Part shown: in pieces, positions 7,857 to 16,588 of the stretch
How positions within the stretch are numbered: the first letter of the stretch is position 1
Layout of the letters: every line of letters starts with the position of its first letter
Origin: Anaerolinea sp.
Lineage (GTDB): Bacteria; Chloroflexota; Anaerolineae; Anaerolineales; Villigracilaceae
Direction: 5' to 3'
Assembly (NCBI GenBank): GCA_020049345.1
Contig: JAIFKY010000120.1
Location: 1-55,973, forward strand
DNA: 55,973 nt
The notes under the pieces: generated by a model
The model's input: only the letters and a program-made list of their open reading frames with translations
Databases searched by the model: none
Told to the model about the DNA's origin: nothing
Translations under genes and position numbers: made by a program

Positions 7857-9359
7857 TTAGGCTTTGAAGATCACATCCAGGTATTTTTTGAGCAAGTCAC
7901 TGACCATGCCGCGCAAAGGAACAGTTGCCGCCATGCCATAAACTGGAGCCATCGTCCCTTTCTCTTCGGGGTGCGCCTTGACATGATCAACTGCCTCGCG
8001 CAAGTCTGCAAGAAAGCGCTCAGCAACTCCAGGCTGTGTGTGGCGCAAGGTGACGCATAAATGGACACACGTTGGCTTATGCAAACCATTCAAACTCCAT
8101 TTTTTATGCGCCATGTAATCCAACACTTTATAAACATTGATTGATTCTGATGCGAATGCGACAACAAAAAGCGGATCACCGAGAACATGCAATTCGGGAA
8201 TTTCGTTCACACCCCGCTTGATGGCTGCGGCTGTTTCAAGGATTTTTTTCGTCGCTGATAGATAGCCTTCTGCTCCAATGGAAGTCATTGCGGCCCAGCA
8301 AGCCGCGCTTAATGCGCCTGGTCGGCTTCCCGCAAAAGTGGGCGAAAAATACAACCCGCCGGGCCATTCGGTGCTTGTGTAATATTGAAAATGCCGCAAC
8401 TGCTGGCCGCGATATAACACAACCGATGTGCCTTTTGCGGCGTAGCCATATTTATGCGTATCCGCCGACATGGATGTAACGCCCGGCAAGCGGAAATCAA
8501 ACGACGGCACTGGATAGCCCAACTTCTCAGCCCACGGCAGGACAAACCCGCCAAGACAGGCATCGGTATGAAAGCCGATGTTGTGCTCGCGGGCGAGTTC
8601 AGAGAGTTCTGCAATGGGGTCAATGGCGCCATGCGGAAAGGACGGCGCTGAACCAACAATCACAATCGTATTGGCTGTGATTGCCTTTTTCGCGGCGTTC
8701 ACATCTGCGCGGAAATTTTCATCCACTGGGATGTGTACCATTTTGATATTAAAGTATTGGCTGGCTTTATCGAATGCGGCGTGCGCTGTAACAGGTGCGA
8801 TCATTTCAGGGTTGGTGATCCCTCTCTCAGCCAGCGCTTGATCGCGATAGGTTTTCATCGCAAGCAAAATGCTTTCGGTGCCGCCAGAAGAGAGCGTCCC
8901 ACAAACATCCTGCCCGTCCCCGCCAAGCATGTTTGCGGTCATCGCCACAATCTCAGCCTCGAACTTGTTTGCGCTAGGCCAAACATCTGCATGGAGCGGG
9001 TTGCTCTGCGAGTTGATGGCATACACTTGATTTAGAAAATCAATATGTTCCTGATCGCCGTGATACACCGCGCCTGAGATAAAACCTTCCTTCCAATGTG
9101 ATTCTTCGAGCGCGCGCATGGATTCCATGTCGCGCAGAATATCGGCATGAGCGCGTCCAACGGACGGAATTTGGGTAAAGGAATCAAATGTGTTTTTGTA
9201 AGGCTTAACCGATTTTTCCAGTTCGACCATGATTTCAGCGTACTCGCCTTCAATCTTTTGGCTGACACCTGGAATATTTTTCATTTGTTTTTCAGCAAAT
9301 GCCAAAAAACGCGGATTGAGTTTACCCACCAGATTAAAAACCGTATCTTTCCAACTCAT
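7857..9359 (-). CDS. PLP-dependent sphingosine-1-phosphate-lyase-like enzyme
   Basis: The 500-aa protein belongs to the group II PLP decarboxylase fold and looks most like sphingosine-1-phosphate lyase, which cleaves a phosphorylated long-chain base into phosphoethanolamine and an aldehyde. Visible motifs are [14 protein letters not shown] (phosphate/PLP contact), a His in [12 protein letters not shown] (ring-stacking position), [12 protein letters not shown] with the PLP-N1 Asp, and [13 protein letters not shown] with the Schiff-base Lys at residue 303. The downstream [19 protein letters not shown] stretch is also typical of the lyase family. No membrane anchor is evident, unlike eukaryotic homologues. 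A GGAGAG ribosome-binding site precedes the ATG. It lies 15 nt downstream of a sugar-kinase gene, so both are probably one operon. The true substrate is unknown; another phosphorylated amino alcohol is possible. Confidence 0.85.
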   Translation of the reverse strand: MSWKDTVFNLVGKLNPRFLAFAEKQMKNIPGVSQKIEGEYAEIMVELEKSVKPYKNTFDSFTQIPSVGRAHADILRDMESMRALEESHWKEGFISGAVYHGDQEHIDFLNQVYAINSQSNPLHADVWPSANKFEAEIVAMTANMLGGDGQDVCGTLSSGGTESILLAMKTYRDQALAERGITNPEMIAPVTAHAAFDKASQYFNIKMVHIPVDENFRADVNAAKKAITANTIVIVGSAPSFPHGAIDPIAELSELAREHNIGFHTDACLGGFVLPWAEKLGYPVPSFDFRLPGVTSMSADTHKYGYAAKGTSVVLYRGQQLRHFQYYTSTEWPGGLYFSPTFAGSRPGALSAACWAAMTSIGAEGYLSATKKILETAAAIKRGVNEIPELHVLGDPLFVVAFASESINVYKVLDYMAHKKWSLNGLHKPTCVHLCVTLRHTQPGVAERFLADLREAVDHVKAHPEEKGTMAPVYGMAATVPLRGMVSDLLKKYLDVIFKA

Positions 9360-9374
9360 GACTGCTCTCCAATT

Positions 9375-10958
9375 TTAGTGTTGACGATTTAGCCGCGCGT
9401 ATATTTTGCGGTTGTTCTCATAGATCGCAATGAATTCGTTAAACAGTTCGTCGTAAATTTTGCGATGGTCGGGGTTGGGCATATAAGTATTTGCAATTTT
9501 CACATGCGTGCCAATTTCGTCATATTTCAAATATCCTAAACCAGCAGAGGCGAGTAGAGCCGCGCCGCGCACATTTGCCTCAATTGGGTCTTGCACCTGC
9601 CGAATGGGACGGTTCAACACATCCGCATGAATTTGGCACCAGATATTTGACTTCGCGCCACCGCCAACAATGTTGATGGATTCAACGCGCCGTTTGTTAA
9701 ATTGCTCAACATATTTTAATAGCCAGCGCGAGTTATACGCCACGCCCTCAAAAACAGCGCGCACCATATCAGCGCGGGTTGTACTAAGTGATTGATTATA
9801 GAATCCGCCGCGCACAAGGTGATCGTCAACGGGCGTGCGCTCTCCATAAAGCCAGGGAGTGAAGATCAGTTTGCCACTGCCTGCGGGAGTCCGCTCAGCC
9901 ATTTGATCCAATAATTGATAGGCGTTTTCGGGTCTCTTGCCTATGGATAATTCGTCTTGTGGAAAAAGAATGTTATTACGCAAATATTGCAAGCAGCCCC
10001 CGGCAGATTCCTGCTCATTAGTCAGCAGGTATCGCCCTGGTATTGCTGAAGGCAGAGCAGCCAAGTTATGGAAAAGATCGGTCTTTTTGAATGGGACATG
10101 ACAGATTAACCAGCCGGATGTGCCAATATATAGATGGGGTTCATAATCACGCACCGCTCCCGACCCGACAGCGGCGGAGTGGACATCCGGAGAGCCCATC
10201 AACACCTGAACATCTTCGCGCAAACCCCAATCACGAGCAATGTCGGGGCGCAAAAATCCCAGGATCGCATTCGCAGGTTTCAGGTCAGGCAGTTTTGCGC
10301 GGTCTATGGTCGAGAGTTTGATCAATCCATCGTGGTAGGTAACATTTTCAATATTTCGATTATCAGTTACCCAATTCAGGGTTATGGAATTAAATGAAGC
10401 GGCAAACTGACCTGTCAAGCGCAGCCCAATGTAATCTATCGGCTCAAGAAATTTGTAGGCGCGTTGATAAATATCGGGGTGAATATGCTTGAGATATAAA
10501 ATATGAGCAATTGGGTCTTTGCCTGAATTGCCCGGAATCCCACCTGTCAGTTGAATCCATTTGAGAAGTTTTGCCAGCGCGTATCCCTCAATCTTGAAAG
10601 GTCCGTCAACCATTTTGTGAATGTAGGACGCTCCACGGGAATCCATCCAATTGATGGCATTGCCCAAAGCATTGCCATCTTGATCCACAGGTACAGTACC
10701 AGACCACTGGGCAGTGGATGCAATTGCAACAATGTCATCATTGGAAATCAACCCTTTGGCGAGCAGGCGTTTACTCGCCGCTTGGATTGCACTCCACCAT
10801 TCATCTGGCGATTGTTCCGCCCCCCCATCGGGAAAAAGTATAACCTTCGTTTCCTCAAACTCACTGCCAACCAATTCTCCTTTCGTGGAGAATAATGCAA
10901 CTTTCGGTCCTGATGTGCCCAGATCAATTGCGAGAATGTATTTGTCTGCGGATGACAT
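9375..10958 (-). CDS. FGGY-family carbohydrate kinase (xylulokinase-like)
   Basis: This 527-aa protein has the two-domain FGGY kinase layout and would phosphorylate a sugar, polyol or related hydroxyl compound with ATP. The N-terminal phosphate-binding loop is LAIDLGTSGPKVALF, the substrate-site region holds NWMDSRG with Asp106, and the C-terminal domain has IVGGGAKSNIWCQIHADVLN, the second FGGY signature. Overall it resembles xylulokinases, but the substrate cannot be read from sequence. A GAGG ribosome-binding site lies six bases before the ATG. First gene of a likely two-gene operon with the sphingosine-1-phosphate-lyase-like enzyme. No pentose isomerase or sugar transporter is adjacent, which weakens a simple xylose-catabolism assignment. 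Confidence 0.85.
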   Translation of the reverse strand: MSSADKYILAIDLGTSGPKVALFSTKGELVGSEFEETKVILFPDGGAEQSPDEWWSAIQAASKRLLAKGLISNDDIVAIASTAQWSGTVPVDQDGNALGNAINWMDSRGASYIHKMVDGPFKIEGYALAKLLKWIQLTGGIPGNSGKDPIAHILYLKHIHPDIYQRAYKFLEPIDYIGLRLTGQFAASFNSITLNWVTDNRNIENVTYHDGLIKLSTIDRAKLPDLKPANAILGFLRPDIARDWGLREDVQVLMGSPDVHSAAVGSGAVRDYEPHLYIGTSGWLICHVPFKKTDLFHNLAALPSAIPGRYLLTNEQESAGGCLQYLRNNILFPQDELSIGKRPENAYQLLDQMAERTPAGSGKLIFTPWLYGERTPVDDHLVRGGFYNQSLSTTRADMVRAVFEGVAYNSRWLLKYVEQFNKRRVESINIVGGGAKSNIWCQIHADVLNRPIRQVQDPIEANVRGAALLASAGLGYLKYDEIGTHVKIANTYMPNPDHRKIYDELFNEFIAIYENNRKIYARLNRQH

Positions 10959-11278
10959 TTTTGCCTCGATTCAGGAAGTTTTATCTTGGGTTAACCGTTG
11001 AAACTTTTTAGACTCACATTCGTCTTTCGGGAGCCACTCCCCGGAAAGAACCGGGATGGTTTGTAAAATTATTTTCGACGATTTACTCAGTCCATTATGT
11101 TTCTGGGCGATGATACACCAAAAGCCAATAATGTGTATTTACCCTGAGCAACTCCCAGCATGAAAAAATATTACCCACAGACTACTGGGTAAGTAAAACA
11201 TCCGAAGTCTTCGAGACTTCGGATGTTTTATGTGAAGTGCTTTTTCCCAATGAAAATTGCTGATTTACCTTTTGAAAA
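10959..11278. other. 320-bp intergenic region
   Basis: No ORF or RNA gene is supported. The left part must contain the promoter of the minus-strand kinase-lyase operon, but no convincing -35/-10 pair is seen. The right part contains two hairpins at 11171-11230 that probably end the MFS transcript. Confidence 0.5.
11171..11230 (-). terminator. Tandem hairpins downstream of the MFS gene
   Basis: A perfect 17-bp hairpin with a 3-nt loop (arms 11194-11210 and 11214-11230, TAAAACATCCGAAGTCT and its complement) is followed on the minus strand by a smaller hairpin. The small one has arms TTACCCA/TGGGTAA at 11171-11191 and leads into a T-rich run. Reading from the MFS gene this looks like a double terminator; the large stem could also be a repeat. 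Confidence 0.7.
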
Positions 11279-12565
11279 TCAATCGGCTTTCGACATGACC
11301 GGCGAATGGACGACGGGGTGCAATTCCCACTGGCGCAACCCATGACGAAAGAAGAGCATGAGCAATGCGCCAGTAAGTAAACAGACGGCATTGATCAATA
11401 TCGCCGCGCGCGTGTTAATAAGTTCCGCGCTATAACCAATGGCAAGCGAAGCCAGTGGCTGCATACCAAAAGTAAGCATGGTGAAAAGGCTAATAATGCG
11501 CGCCCGCATATCTGTGGGTGCAAGCATTTGCAGAACGCCCAAGCCGGTTGTCATCACCAGCGGAGCGCCAAGGCTGGCGCAAAATATCGCAACCATCGAA
11601 AGAGGCAGCCATGTAGATTGCGACAATAGCAGAAAAAACATACCCATCCATGCCGCAGCACCAATCACAATTTGCCCAACGCGTTTTGATGCCTGAGAAA
11701 GCGGAAGCAGAATCAGGGTGGAGATCAACGCGCCCGCTCCCGACGATCCGAGTAAAAGCCCGAAGGTTTGAGAATCCCCATTAAGGACATGATCCGCCAC
11801 CGAGGGCAGGATATTAAAAACCGCCAAGCCGAAGAAGGTGACCAGCGTGGCGAAGATCATCAAATCGATCATGCGCGGCTGGGAGCGGATAAATTGCAAC
11901 GTCTCGCGGAATTGACCGCGCCCGTTGGGATGCTTGCTTTCGGCTTGGTGTGAACGCACCAGCAACAGGCTGATCAACACAACAAAGAAACTTGCGCCGT
12001 TGATCCAAAATGCAGCGGCAGAACCAACCAATTTAAGCGCGACACCCGCAATGGCGGGACCTAACATTCGCGCTACTTGCAACCCCATAATATTGAGTGT
12101 GATCGCCTGGCGTACCTGCCCCATTCCAGAGAGATCACCAATGAAAGTTTGTTGCGCGGGAAAATCAAGCGTATTAACAATGCCCAAAATTAGCGAAAAT
12201 AAATAGATATGCCAAATTTGTACAAGGCCTGTTTGAATAAGAAACGCCAATGTGAAAGCAAGAATCATGGCAATGCTTTGTGTAATGAGCAAAATGGCAC
12301 GGCGGTTAAAGCGGTCGGCAATGGAACCTGCCCACGGAGCCAAGAGAAAAAGCGGCAGGGTGTTGAGCATAACCACAATTCCGAGCGAACTTTCGGCGTG
12401 TGTTAATTCCCAGACCACCCAACTTTGGGCGGTGGCTTGCATCCATGTGCCAAGCAGAGAGATGGCTTGCCCGCCAAGGTAAATACGTAAATTTCGATTC
12501 TTGAGCGGCGCAAAACTGCGCGTGTAGGTTTGTAAAACGGAAGAAAGTTTAGATGAGTCTGTCAA
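11279..12565 (-). CDS. MFS exporter, EntS-like (MFS_3) family
   Basis: A 428-aa integral membrane protein with about 12 hydrophobic helices. The first cytoplasmic loop carries the MFS motif A in the form GSIADRFNRRAIL, and the N-terminal part (NLRIYLGGQAISLLGTWMQATAQSWVVWELT) is typical of the EntS/MFS_3 group of proton-driven exporters. The cargo cannot be inferred. The start is TTG at 12563-12565 with AGAGG six bases upstream; no ATG in frame fits as well. It is a single-gene unit, with a double hairpin downstream and a repeat-containing region upstream. Confidence 0.88.
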   Translation of the reverse strand: MTDSSKLSSVLQTYTRSFAPLKNRNLRIYLGGQAISLLGTWMQATAQSWVVWELTHAESSLGIVVMLNTLPLFLLAPWAGSIADRFNRRAILLITQSIAMILAFTLAFLIQTGLVQIWHIYLFSLILGIVNTLDFPAQQTFIGDLSGMGQVRQAITLNIMGLQVARMLGPAIAGVALKLVGSAAAFWINGASFFVVLISLLLVRSHQAESKHPNGRGQFRETLQFIRSQPRMIDLMIFATLVTFFGLAVFNILPSVADHVLNGDSQTFGLLLGSSGAGALISTLILLPLSQASKRVGQIVIGAAAWMGMFFLLLSQSTWLPLSMVAIFCASLGAPLVMTTGLGVLQMLAPTDMRARIISLFTMLTFGMQPLASLAIGYSAELINTRAAILINAVCLLTGALLMLFFRHGLRQWELHPVVHSPVMSKAD

Positions 12566-12730
12566 TTTTTTCCTCTAAGGTAAATTTATGCATCGCACAT
12601 AATAAAACGCATAGTTATACCATGCGATATTGCCCTATCGCACAAGATCGAAATGTCAAAAAATAGGCAGCGAAAACCACTCAGCACAGAGAACATAACG
12701 CCCGTGGATGTACCTTCTCAAAAATACGAG

Positions 12731-12751
12731 AATAGGTGACAGTCACCTATT
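12731..12751. repeat. 21-bp perfect palindrome
   Basis: AATAGGTGAC and its complement flank a single A in the 295-bp gap between divergent genes. The 11-mer CCCGTGGATGT occurs on both sides (12701-12711 and 12775-12785). It could be a REP-type repeat or an operator; the gap otherwise holds nothing I can name. Confidence 0.6.
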
Positions 12752-12860
12752 TACCCTGAAGTATTGAGATGATACCCGTGGATGTTTTAGAGACTCTTCC
12801 CTGTGATCACATCAATTTTTTCTTCTCCTATTCCCCATCTTATCGGCTAAAATATGCCCC

Positions 12861-13781
12861 ATGCGATCTACAGATATAAAATATCTCGGCTATGGGTTTG
12901 GGATTGGCGCACTGGTGGCCAGTCTTTTTTTTGTGAGCTACTTTATCGCGCCTCGATTTAATACAAACAAGGAAAATTCATTGTTTGGTGTTCGAAGTAC
13001 GCCCAGCGCAGCCATTACACCAACCATTCAGACTATATCCACAGCCACATTTACAATAACAGCAACAACAACCGCCACGGTCATCCCAACACTCACGTTT
13101 ACGCAAACCCCACTCCCTTCGCCAACAGCCACATTAACTGCAAGTGAAATGAAGGTTGCAAATGGAGAAATTTCCTTTGTGGGACCGCTCACACAAGAGC
13201 AACAGATCAAACTGTACGAAGCATCCCTCTCTTTTATCGCGCCGACATACGAACAAAGCAAACAAATATCGGTGATGATCAATCAACTCCGCTTTTCAGA
13301 CCCAAGCACCACTTGCGGACCTTTGTCAATTGCAATTCTGCAAAAAGCCGGACTATTGAGCGCGGATCTTGTGGCGCATGATTTTTTTCTCATCAACCCC
13401 GACCTTGGAAAAGACCGTAAGTTGATTGCATCTGTATTCCCTCAGGAAAAATATTCAGATACAAGATATAAAGTTAGAATAGACCAGTTCGATTGGACGG
13501 CAAATCCACTTATGCCTGGAGATTTCATTTACATCTATTCTGGCACAGGCGGAAATTTTGAACACATGCTTATCGTCAATCGAGTAGACAGGCTGGGGCG
13601 CGCGTATTCGGTCAACAACTACAACACACAACAGGGATTTGTGATCAACGAAGCCTTGCTGTACGACCCCGCAGACTCAAACGCGGGCATGTTCTCAAAA
13701 TGGACAGAGAAACAATTTGCAAAACTTGGTTCAACAGGCTATGCAGGATTTGAAGTTTGGAGATTAAAGGAAAAACAATGA
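12861..13781 (+). CDS. Membrane-anchored protein with C39-like cysteine-peptidase domain
   Basis: This 306-aa protein has a single N-terminal membrane helix (about residues 8-30), then a Thr/Pro/Ser-rich low-complexity linker (about 45-95) as often seen in surface proteins of this phylum, then a globular domain. The domain contains STTCGPLSIAIL with Cys152, a downstream His235 in FEHMLIV and an Asn-rich strand (VNNYN, 251-255). That Cys-His-Asn order fits papain-like folds such as peptidase C39 or NlpC/P60. Activity and substrate are unknown. No Shine-Dalgarno precedes the ATG, and TAAAAT lies only 7 bases upstream, so a leaderless transcript is possible. The stop overlaps the next gene by 4 nt. 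Confidence 0.7.
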   Translation: MRSTDIKYLGYGFGIGALVASLFFVSYFIAPRFNTNKENSLFGVRSTPSAAITPTIQTISTATFTITATTTATVIPTLTFTQTPLPSPTATLTASEMKVANGEISFVGPLTQEQQIKLYEASLSFIAPTYEQSKQISVMINQLRFSDPSTTCGPLSIAILQKAGLLSADLVAHDFFLINPDLGKDRKLIASVFPQEKYSDTRYKVRIDQFDWTANPLMPGDFIYIYSGTGGNFEHMLIVNRVDRLGRAYSVNNYNTQQGFVINEALLYDPADSNAGMFSKWTEKQFAKLGSTGYAGFEVWRLKEKQ

Positions 13782-14392
13782 CAGAACAAATACAAGCAGT
13801 TATTTTTGATTTTGGTGGCGTGCTAATTGGCTGGAATCCGCGCAACCTATATTCCCGTTTTTTTCCAGAGCAGCCCCAGGCAATGGAAGATTTTCTGGCA
13901 GAGATCAGTTTTATGGAATGGAACGCGCAACAGGATAAAGGACGCCCGTTCTCCGAAGCCATTGCAGAACTTTCACAAGAATTTCCGCACCACGCGCACT
14001 TAATCAGCGCTTACTATGAATATTTCAAAGAATCGGTCACCGGTGGAATCGAAGGCACTATTAAACTTCTACAGATGCTTAAGGAAAAAAATATTCCGCT
14101 ATACGGCTTAAGCAATTGGTCAGCAGAAACATTTGCAGTTGTCCGCCACGAATTTGAGTTTCTAAACTTGTTTGATGAGATCATCATTTCAGGCGAAGTA
14201 AAGTTGATCAAACCAGAGCCTGAGATATTTGAATTATGCCTGCAAAAAATTGGCAAACCAGCCAGCCAATGCCTGTTCATTGACGACTCTGAACCCAACA
14301 TCATCACCGCCAGAAAAATGGGCTTCGACACGGTGCATTTTATTTCTCCTGAACATTTAGAGAATGAGTTGAAAATTCGTCAGTTATTGTAG
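13778..14392 (+). CDS. HAD-superfamily hydrolase (YihX-like phosphatase)
   Basis: This 204-aa protein is a HAD subfamily IA phosphatase. Motif I is FDFGGVL with nucleophile Asp11; the second acidic residue of motif I is replaced by Gly, as in the YihX/G1P-phosphatase branch. Motif II is GLSNWS, motif III the Lys in GEVKLIKPEP, and motif IV FIDDSEPN. The substrate is likely a small phosphorylated metabolite but cannot be specified. An upstream in-frame start exists at 13757, but the ATG at 13778 has AAAGGA before it and overlaps the preceding stop as ATGA, indicating coupling with the C39-like gene. Confidence 0.9.
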   Translation: MTEQIQAVIFDFGGVLIGWNPRNLYSRFFPEQPQAMEDFLAEISFMEWNAQQDKGRPFSEAIAELSQEFPHHAHLISAYYEYFKESVTGGIEGTIKLLQMLKEKNIPLYGLSNWSAETFAVVRHEFEFLNLFDEIIISGEVKLIKPEPEIFELCLQKIGKPASQCLFIDDSEPNIITARKMGFDTVHFISPEHLENELKIRQLL

Positions 14393-14396
14393 TCAA

Positions 14397-14443
14397 CATC
14401 CTGAAGGTTGTAAATTTACCGCGTTTTACGAACCTTCGGGATG
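14397..14443 (+). terminator. Hairpin between HAD hydrolase and prenyl synthase genes
   Basis: Arms CATCCTGAAGGTTGTAAA and TTTACGAACCTTCGGGATG pair with two mismatches around a short loop. There is no T run directly after it, so it may be a REP-like element or a weak terminator. It ends about 10 bases before the AAGGAAG ribosome-binding site of the next gene. Confidence 0.5.
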
Positions 14444-14462
14444 CTTATCAAAAAGGAAGAAC

Positions 14463-15476
14463 ATGAACCTAAAACAACATATTGAAGTGATGCTGCCGGC
14501 TATCGAAAAAGAACTTCAATCTCAGGTTGCGCGTCTCAACGCTGATAGGACACGTCACTTTCATGAGATGCTCACCTACCACATGGGCTGGACGGGCGAA
14601 GGCGCGGGACGGGAAGCCACAGGCAAACGGATTCGTCCGCTGATTGTGCTGCTGGCAACTGCGTCGCTGGGAGCAGATTGGCAAACTTCACTGCCTGCCG
14701 CGGCGGCGGTGGAATTGGTGCATAACTTTAGCCTTGTACATGATGATGTGCAGGATAATTCGGACAAACGCCGAGGAAGACCCACCGTGTGGACAAAATG
14801 GGGCGTGCCGATGGCGATCAATGTTGGAGATGCGATGTTTGTCATCGCCAATCGGGCGGTCATGGATTTAATCAAAGCGCATCCTGCCTCAACTGTGGCA
14901 CGGACTGCCACCATTTTGCATGATACCTGCCTTGAATTAACCTGTGGACAGTACCTGGATATGTCCTACGAAGAGCGCACCGATCTCAGTCTTGAAGATT
15001 ACTGGCCCATGGTCGGCGGGAAAACCTCAGCCCTGCTTTCTGCATGTACGCACATCGGCGCCTTGCTTGGAAATGCAGGAGAGACGGAGCAGGAAGCCTA
15101 TCGTCAATTTGGCTATCATCTGGGGCTTGCGTTTCAAGTGCAGGATGACATTCTTGGCATCTGGGGCGATGAAACAGTGACGGGAAAATCCACAGCCAGT
15201 GATTTGGTCGAGGGGAAAAATTCACTGCCCGTGCTGTATGCGCTTGGCAGGCAGGGTAAATTTGCTGATAGATGGAAGCAGGGACCGATCACAGCCAACG
15301 AAGTAAAAGCAGTTGCCGCTCAACTTGAAGATGAAGGCGGCAGAAGTTATGCCGAGGAATTGTCTGAGAAGGAAACGCAAACAGCGCTGAAATACCTGAG
15401 TGAGTCCAATCCACGCGGCGCAGCAGGCGAAGCAATGTTAGAGTTGGCGAACATGCTATTGAAACGCAATCAGTAA
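14463..15476 (+). CDS. Polyprenyl diphosphate synthase, probably geranylgeranyl type
   Basis: A 337-aa trans-isoprenyl diphosphate synthase that condenses IPP with allylic diphosphates. The first Asp-rich motif is LVHDDVQDNSDKRRG, a short DDxxD without the two-residue insert of bacterial FPP synthases, and Phe sits five residues before it; both fit type I GGPP synthases. GKRIRP is the IPP-binding motif. The second Asp-rich motif reads FQVQDDILGIWGD, so the last Asp of DDxxD is Gly. AAGGAAG lies just before the ATG. Product length is inferred, not shown. It stands alone between a hairpin and a tRNA gene; in this lineage it could supply quinone side chains, carotenoids or lipid precursors. Confidence 0.9.
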   Translation: MNLKQHIEVMLPAIEKELQSQVARLNADRTRHFHEMLTYHMGWTGEGAGREATGKRIRPLIVLLATASLGADWQTSLPAAAAVELVHNFSLVHDDVQDNSDKRRGRPTVWTKWGVPMAINVGDAMFVIANRAVMDLIKAHPASTVARTATILHDTCLELTCGQYLDMSYEERTDLSLEDYWPMVGGKTSALLSACTHIGALLGNAGETEQEAYRQFGYHLGLAFQVQDDILGIWGDETVTGKSTASDLVEGKNSLPVLYALGRQGKFADRWKQGPITANEVKAVAAQLEDEGGRSYAEELSEKETQTALKYLSESNPRGAAGEAMLELANMLLKRNQ

Positions 15477-15510
15477 ACGGGTTGGAAATGAAGCGTGATT
15501 TTCATCATGC

Positions 15511-15540
15511 TTGACATGCCTTTTCCATCTAGCGTATAAT
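15511..15540 (+). promoter_or_regulatory. Consensus sigma-70-type promoter of tRNA-Gly
   Basis: TTGACA at 15511-15516 and TATAAT at 15535-15540 are both perfect, with an 18-bp spacer, ending 17 bases before the mature tRNA 5' end. Confidence 0.9.
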
Positions 15541-15557
15541 CCACGCTGTTCCCGCAA

Positions 15558-15629
15558 GCGGGTGTAGTTCAGTGGTAGAACGCTTGCTTCCCAAGCAAGA
15601 TATCGTGGGTTCGAGTCCCATCACCCGCT
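15558..15629 (+). tRNA. tRNA-Gly (anticodon CCC)
   Basis: The 72-nt sequence folds as a canonical cloverleaf: acceptor GCGGGTG pairs with CACCCGC, the anticodon arm is CTTGC-TTCCCAA-GCAAG with CCC at 34-36, and the T arm is GTGGG-TTCGAGT-CCCAT. The discriminator is T and CCA is not encoded. It would read GGG codons. Confidence 0.95.
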
Positions 15630-15637
15630 CAAACTCA

Positions 15638-15666
15638 AGTCGAGGAATTGCCTACCTCGGCTTTTT
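15638..15666 (+). terminator. Intrinsic terminator after tRNA-Gly
   Basis: AGTCGAGG (15638-15645) pairs with CCTCGGCT (15655-15662) with one G-U pair, and is followed by TTTTT. Confidence 0.75.
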
Positions 15667-15740
15667 GTTCTTATTTGTAAGGTTGCTGTTATGTAGGCGT
15701 TTTTTATCTTACAGTAGAATTCAATTCGGAGATAACTCAT

Positions 15741-16136
15741 ATGACGCTAGAAGTTAAAAAAGGCATCATTCTTTACGTGGAAGATAATCCAGACAATAGA
15801 AGTTTAATTCGCAGGGTATTGGAAGCAGAAGATTATGCTATTGTTGAAGCTGTCAACGCAAGCCAAGCGTTGGAAAAACTTGAAGGCGGCAACATTGATT
15901 TAGTGTTGATGGATATTAATATGCCCGATATGGACGGGTATACACTCACTGCCAAGATAAAAGCAATTAGCAAATTTTCAAAAATCCCCATCGTTGCGGT
16001 TACTGCAAATGTAATGCGCGGCGATCGCGAAAAATCGCTGGGGGCGGGATGCGATGGTTATATTCAAAAACCCATTGATATTGACACGCTTTCGCAGCAG
16101 ATTGAGCGATTCATTATAAGGAGCAATAATGTCTGA
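15741..16136 (+). CDS. Stand-alone CheY-like receiver protein 1
   Basis: The 131-aa protein is a single receiver domain with no output domain. It has the acidic pair in YVEDN, phospho-acceptor Asp58 in LMDINMP, the switch Thr in AVTAN and the conserved Lys in QKPI, so it should accept a phosphoryl group. CGGAG precedes the ATG. First gene of the long sensor operon; its last 8 nt overlap receiver 2. With no DNA-binding or enzymatic domain it probably works as a shuttle or as a protein-protein output, like CheY or DivK. The only kinase encoded in the same run is the hybrid kinase about 30 kb downstream. Confidence 0.93.
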   Translation: MTLEVKKGIILYVEDNPDNRSLIRRVLEAEDYAIVEAVNASQALEKLEGGNIDLVLMDINMPDMDGYTLTAKIKAISKFSKIPIVAVTANVMRGDREKSLGAGCDGYIQKPIDIDTLSQQIERFIIRSNNV

Positions 16137-16581
16137 CCAAACAACTGCCATATCTGATACACAACCCATCCGCAAACCAAATATTCCAAAGGATGCGGCT
16201 GTATTGGTTGTTGAAGATAATGTTTCCAACTTTGTGCTGATTGCACGCATGCTTGGTTATCTGGGAATTCATTGTGAGTGGAAGACATCAGGCTATGAGG
16301 TTGTGGAATACGCAGATACCCTGCCCCGCCTTGATCTTATCTTGATGGATATTCGACTGCCGTATGAAGATGGTTATGGCGCATTAAAAAAAATCCGCGC
16401 ATCGGAACGATTCAAAACAGTGCCGATCATTGCTGTAACGGCAGAAGCCAGCCTTGAGCAAATGAAAAAAGCAAAAGACTCTGGCTTTGACGGCTTTCTC
16501 GGCAAGCCCCTTGATCCTGACCGCTTCCCCGACCAAATCCGCCGCATATTAAGTGGAGAGCCGGTCTGGGAATATAGTTAA
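16129..16581 (+). CDS. Stand-alone CheY-like receiver protein 2
   Basis: The 150-aa protein consists of about 23 extra N-terminal residues and a receiver domain. Functional residues are present: VVEDN, Asp74 in LMDIRLP, Thr in AVTAE and Lys in GKPL. It differs clearly from receiver 1, so the two are not a recent duplication. The ATG has AAGGAG and overlaps the previous gene by 8 nt. It directly precedes the first membrane sensor. The pair of single-domain receivers at the head of a receptor array recalls chemotaxis-type or phosphorelay logic, but no cognate pair can be proven. Confidence 0.93.
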   Translation: MSDQTTAISDTQPIRKPNIPKDAAVLVVEDNVSNFVLIARMLGYLGIHCEWKTSGYEVVEYADTLPRLDLILMDIRLPYEDGYGALKKIRASERFKTVPIIAVTAEASLEQMKKAKDSGFDGFLGKPLDPDRFPDQIRRILSGEPVWEYS

Positions 16582-16588
16582 CCAATCA

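Noticed and set aside
15683-15710. Possible promoter TTGCTG-16-TATCTT for the sensor operon
   Set aside because: Both boxes are weak and the spacer is short; the region surely holds a promoter, but I cannot place it reliably.
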